From Cherax quadricarinatus (lineage: Eukaryota > Arthropoda > Malacostraca > Decapoda > Parastacidae): 64,000 nucleotides of DNA. The stretch is from the NCBI RefSeq assembly GCF_038502225.1, contig NW_027196441.1, forward strand, positions 1-64,000. Reading direction: 5' to 3'. Both the position numbers and the translations under genes were made by a program. Below, piece by piece: positions 62,111-64,000 of this stretch (position 1 is the first letter of the stretch; each line of letters starts with the position of its first letter). The notes under the pieces were generated by a model, which saw only the letters and a program-made list of their open reading frames with translations, ran no database searches and was not told the DNA's origin.

Positions 62111-63170
62111 TCCTCCCTTATGTCTCTTTCCAATAAGTCACCCAGACTGGGGAAGTACAAGGTATCCCTCACTGGTACTTTCCAATAAGACACCCAGACT
62201 GGGAAAGTACAAGGTATCCCTCACTGGTACTTTCCAATAAGACACCCAGACTGGGAAAGTACAAGGTATCCCTCACTGGTACTTTCCAATAAGACACCCA
62301 GACTGGGAAAGTACAAGGTATCCCTCACTGGTACTTTCCAATAAGACACCCAGACTGGGGAAGTACAAGGTATCCCTCACTGGTACTTTCCAATAAGACA
62401 CCCAGACTGGGAAAGTACAAGGTATCCCTCACTGGTACTTTCCAATAAGACACCCAGACTGGGAAAGTACAAGGTATCCCTCACTGGTACTTTCCAATAA
62501 GACACCCAGACTGGGAAAGTACAAGGTATCCCTCACTGGTACTTTCCAATAAGACACCCAGACTGGGAAAGTACAAGGTATCCTTCACTGGTACTTTCCA
62601 ATAAGACACCCAGACTGGGGAAGTACAAGGTATCCCTCACTGGTACTTTCCAATAAGACACCCAGACTGGGGAAGTACAAGGTATCCCTCACTGGTACTT
62701 TCCAATAAGACACCCAGACTGGGAAAGTACAAGGTATCCCTCACTGGTACTTTCCAATAAGACACCCAGACTGGGGAAGTACAAGGTATCCCTCACTGGT
62801 ACTTTCCAATAAGACACCCAGACTGGGAAAGTACAAGGTATCCCTCACTGGTACTTTCCAATAAGACACCCAGACTGGGGAAGTACAAGGTATCCCTCAC
62901 TGGTACTTTCCAATAAGACACCCAGACTGGGAAAGTACAAGGTATCCCTCACTGGTACTTTCCAATAAGACACCCAGACTGGGGAAGTACAAGGTATCCC
63001 TCACTGGTACTTTCCAAGAAGTAACCCAGACGGGGGAAGTACAAGGTATCCCTCACTGGTACTTTCCAATAAGACACCCAGACTGGGAAAGTACAAGGTA
63101 TCCCTCACTGGTACTTTCCAAGAAGTAACCCAGACGGGGGAAGTACAAGGTATCCCTCACTGGTACTTTC
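62111..63170. repeat. 52-bp minisatellite, ~20 copies
   Basis: Units contain ACTGGTACTTTCCAATAAGA, CACCCAGACTGGG and AAGTACAAGGTATCCCTC; spacing 52 (62171 to 62223). Two unit types (GGGAAAGTAC and GGGGAAGTAC) alternate toward the right end, a higher-order pattern of 104 bases. Confidence 0.94.
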
Positions 63171-63176
63171 CTACAG

Positions 63177-63258
63177 TGCAGGGAGTGCTCTAAGGGATAC
63201 CAGAGTGACACTGTCCAGGGAACTACTGGCAGCCGTGACGAGGTCGACTTGGGAACAT
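63177..63258 (+). CDS. Candidate exon of a divergent plus-strand gene
   Basis: A single-copy island of 82 bases between two arrays. Acceptor TACTTTCCTACAG precedes 63177 and donor GTGAGT follows 63258. Two frames are open (CRECSKGYQSDT... and ALRDTRVTLSRELLAAV...). On the minus strand the island also reads DLVTAASSSLDSVTLVSLRA but ends in a stop and lacks a good donor, so plus is preferred. No domain is recognised. It could also be a 5' UTR exon of the minus gene. Confidence 0.4.
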
Positions 63259-63289
63259 GTGAGTAATAATTAATGACTCCAGCACCAGG

Positions 63290-64000
63290 CAGGGGATACC
63301 TGGGTATCCCCTATCAGATGGATACCTGGGTATCCCCTATCAGAGGGATACCTGTGTATCCCCTATCAGAGGGATACCTGGGTATCCCGTCAGAGGGATA
63401 CCTGGGTAGCCAGGGGGATACCTTGGTATCTTCTGCCTCTTCGATGAATGCCTTGGTAGCCGGGGGATACCTAGGTATCCCCTGCCTGTTAGATACCTGG
63501 GTAGCCAGGGGATATCTGAATACCCCCTGCCCGTTAGATGGATACATGGGTAGCCAGGGGGTACCTAGGTATCCCCAGCCTGTTAGATTGATACTTGAGT
63601 AGCCAGGAGGATACATGGATATCCCTTGCCTGTTAGGGATACCTGGGTAGTCAAGAGATACCTAGGTATCCCCTACATGCTAGAGGGATACCTGGGTATC
63701 CCCTGCCTGTTAAATGGATACCTGGGTAGCCAGGGAATATTTGGGTATTCACTACCTGTTGGATACCTGGGGCATACTGGGGTATCCCTCTGGTTTTTAG
63801 ATGGATTCCTGGGTATCCTTCCTATCTGAGGGATACCTGGGCAGCTGGGAATACCTGTGTATCCAGTGAATGTTAGAGGGATACTTTGATAGCCAGGGGG
63901 ATACCTCGGTATCCTCCTGCCTGTTAAAAGGATACCTGGGTAACCAGGGGGATACCTGGGTAGTGAGGAGGCGTTTTGTGTATCCCTGTACCTGGGTATT
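63290..64000. repeat. 26-bp and related GATACCTGGGTA repeats, to the window end
   Basis: Begins as 26-bp units GGATACCTGGGTATCCCCTA plus TCAGAG (63301 to 63327) and turns into longer mixed units with GGGTAGCCAGGGGGATACC. Units contain the near-palindrome GGGATACC...GGTATCCC. The array starts about 30 bases after the candidate donor at 63259 and runs past the edge. Confidence 0.92.

Noticed and set aside
63273..63829. Frames over the GATACCTGGGTA repeat on both strands
   Set aside because: Repeat-driven, with both strands open and no conserved protein.

Overview
The window looks like gene-poor nuclear DNA from a decapod crustacean, most likely a crayfish or lobster relative. This is inference from style: CR1-type and I-type LINEs, Tigger, piggyBac and mariner relics, Penelope-like foldbacks, tRNA-derived SINEs, and a very large share of short-period tandem arrays, all in families I associate with decapods. 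No bacterial operon, rRNA, organelle gene or CRISPR array is present.

The main result is one host gene read from the minus strand, 60947 down to 14861. Seven exons can be joined by sequence alone, because the splice phases agree at every junction (280, 862, 74, 11, 147, 145 and 155 nt, 558 codons including stop). The product starts with a signal peptide, then a Reeler domain carrying a long Pro/Glu/Thr-rich insertion, then a DOMON domain, and it ends in a short hydrophobic tail that resembles a GPI-anchor signal. It resembles ferric-chelate reductase 1 (FRRS1/SDR2) without the cytochrome b561 part. The third-last junctions (the 11-nt exon and the front of the DOMON domain) are the weakest point.

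Its introns are built mainly of tandem arrays. In each intron a different array begins 0 to about 13 nt downstream of the 5' splice site: 36 bp in intron 1, about 41 bp in intron 2, a short 9-bp motif in intron 3, 18 bp passing into 10 bp in intron 4, about 20 bp in intron 5 and 30 bp in intron 6. Retroelements sit inside these arrays: a full-length CR1 LINE (50733-54990), its 5'-truncated twin (17208-18998), an I-like LINE inserted into another LINE (23611-30830), five plus-strand truncated LINE copies (39971-40990 and 55383-58565), and two Penelope-like foldbacks (31954-32949), one with hammerhead ribozyme motifs in both arms.

Layout. 1-14.5 kb: MITEs, a C2H2 zinc-finger gene (2353-3423), a wrecked Tigger transposase with an expanded repeat tail (4174-5850), four related piggyBac-type elements, SINEs and a LINE fragment. 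14.8-61 kb: the Reeler/DOMON gene with arrays and nested retroelements. 61-64 kb: upstream arrays (30, 22, 52 and 26 bp) around one candidate plus-strand exon (63177-63258) of a possible divergent neighbour. Long open frames inside arrays are artefacts of repeat units and are not reported as genes.
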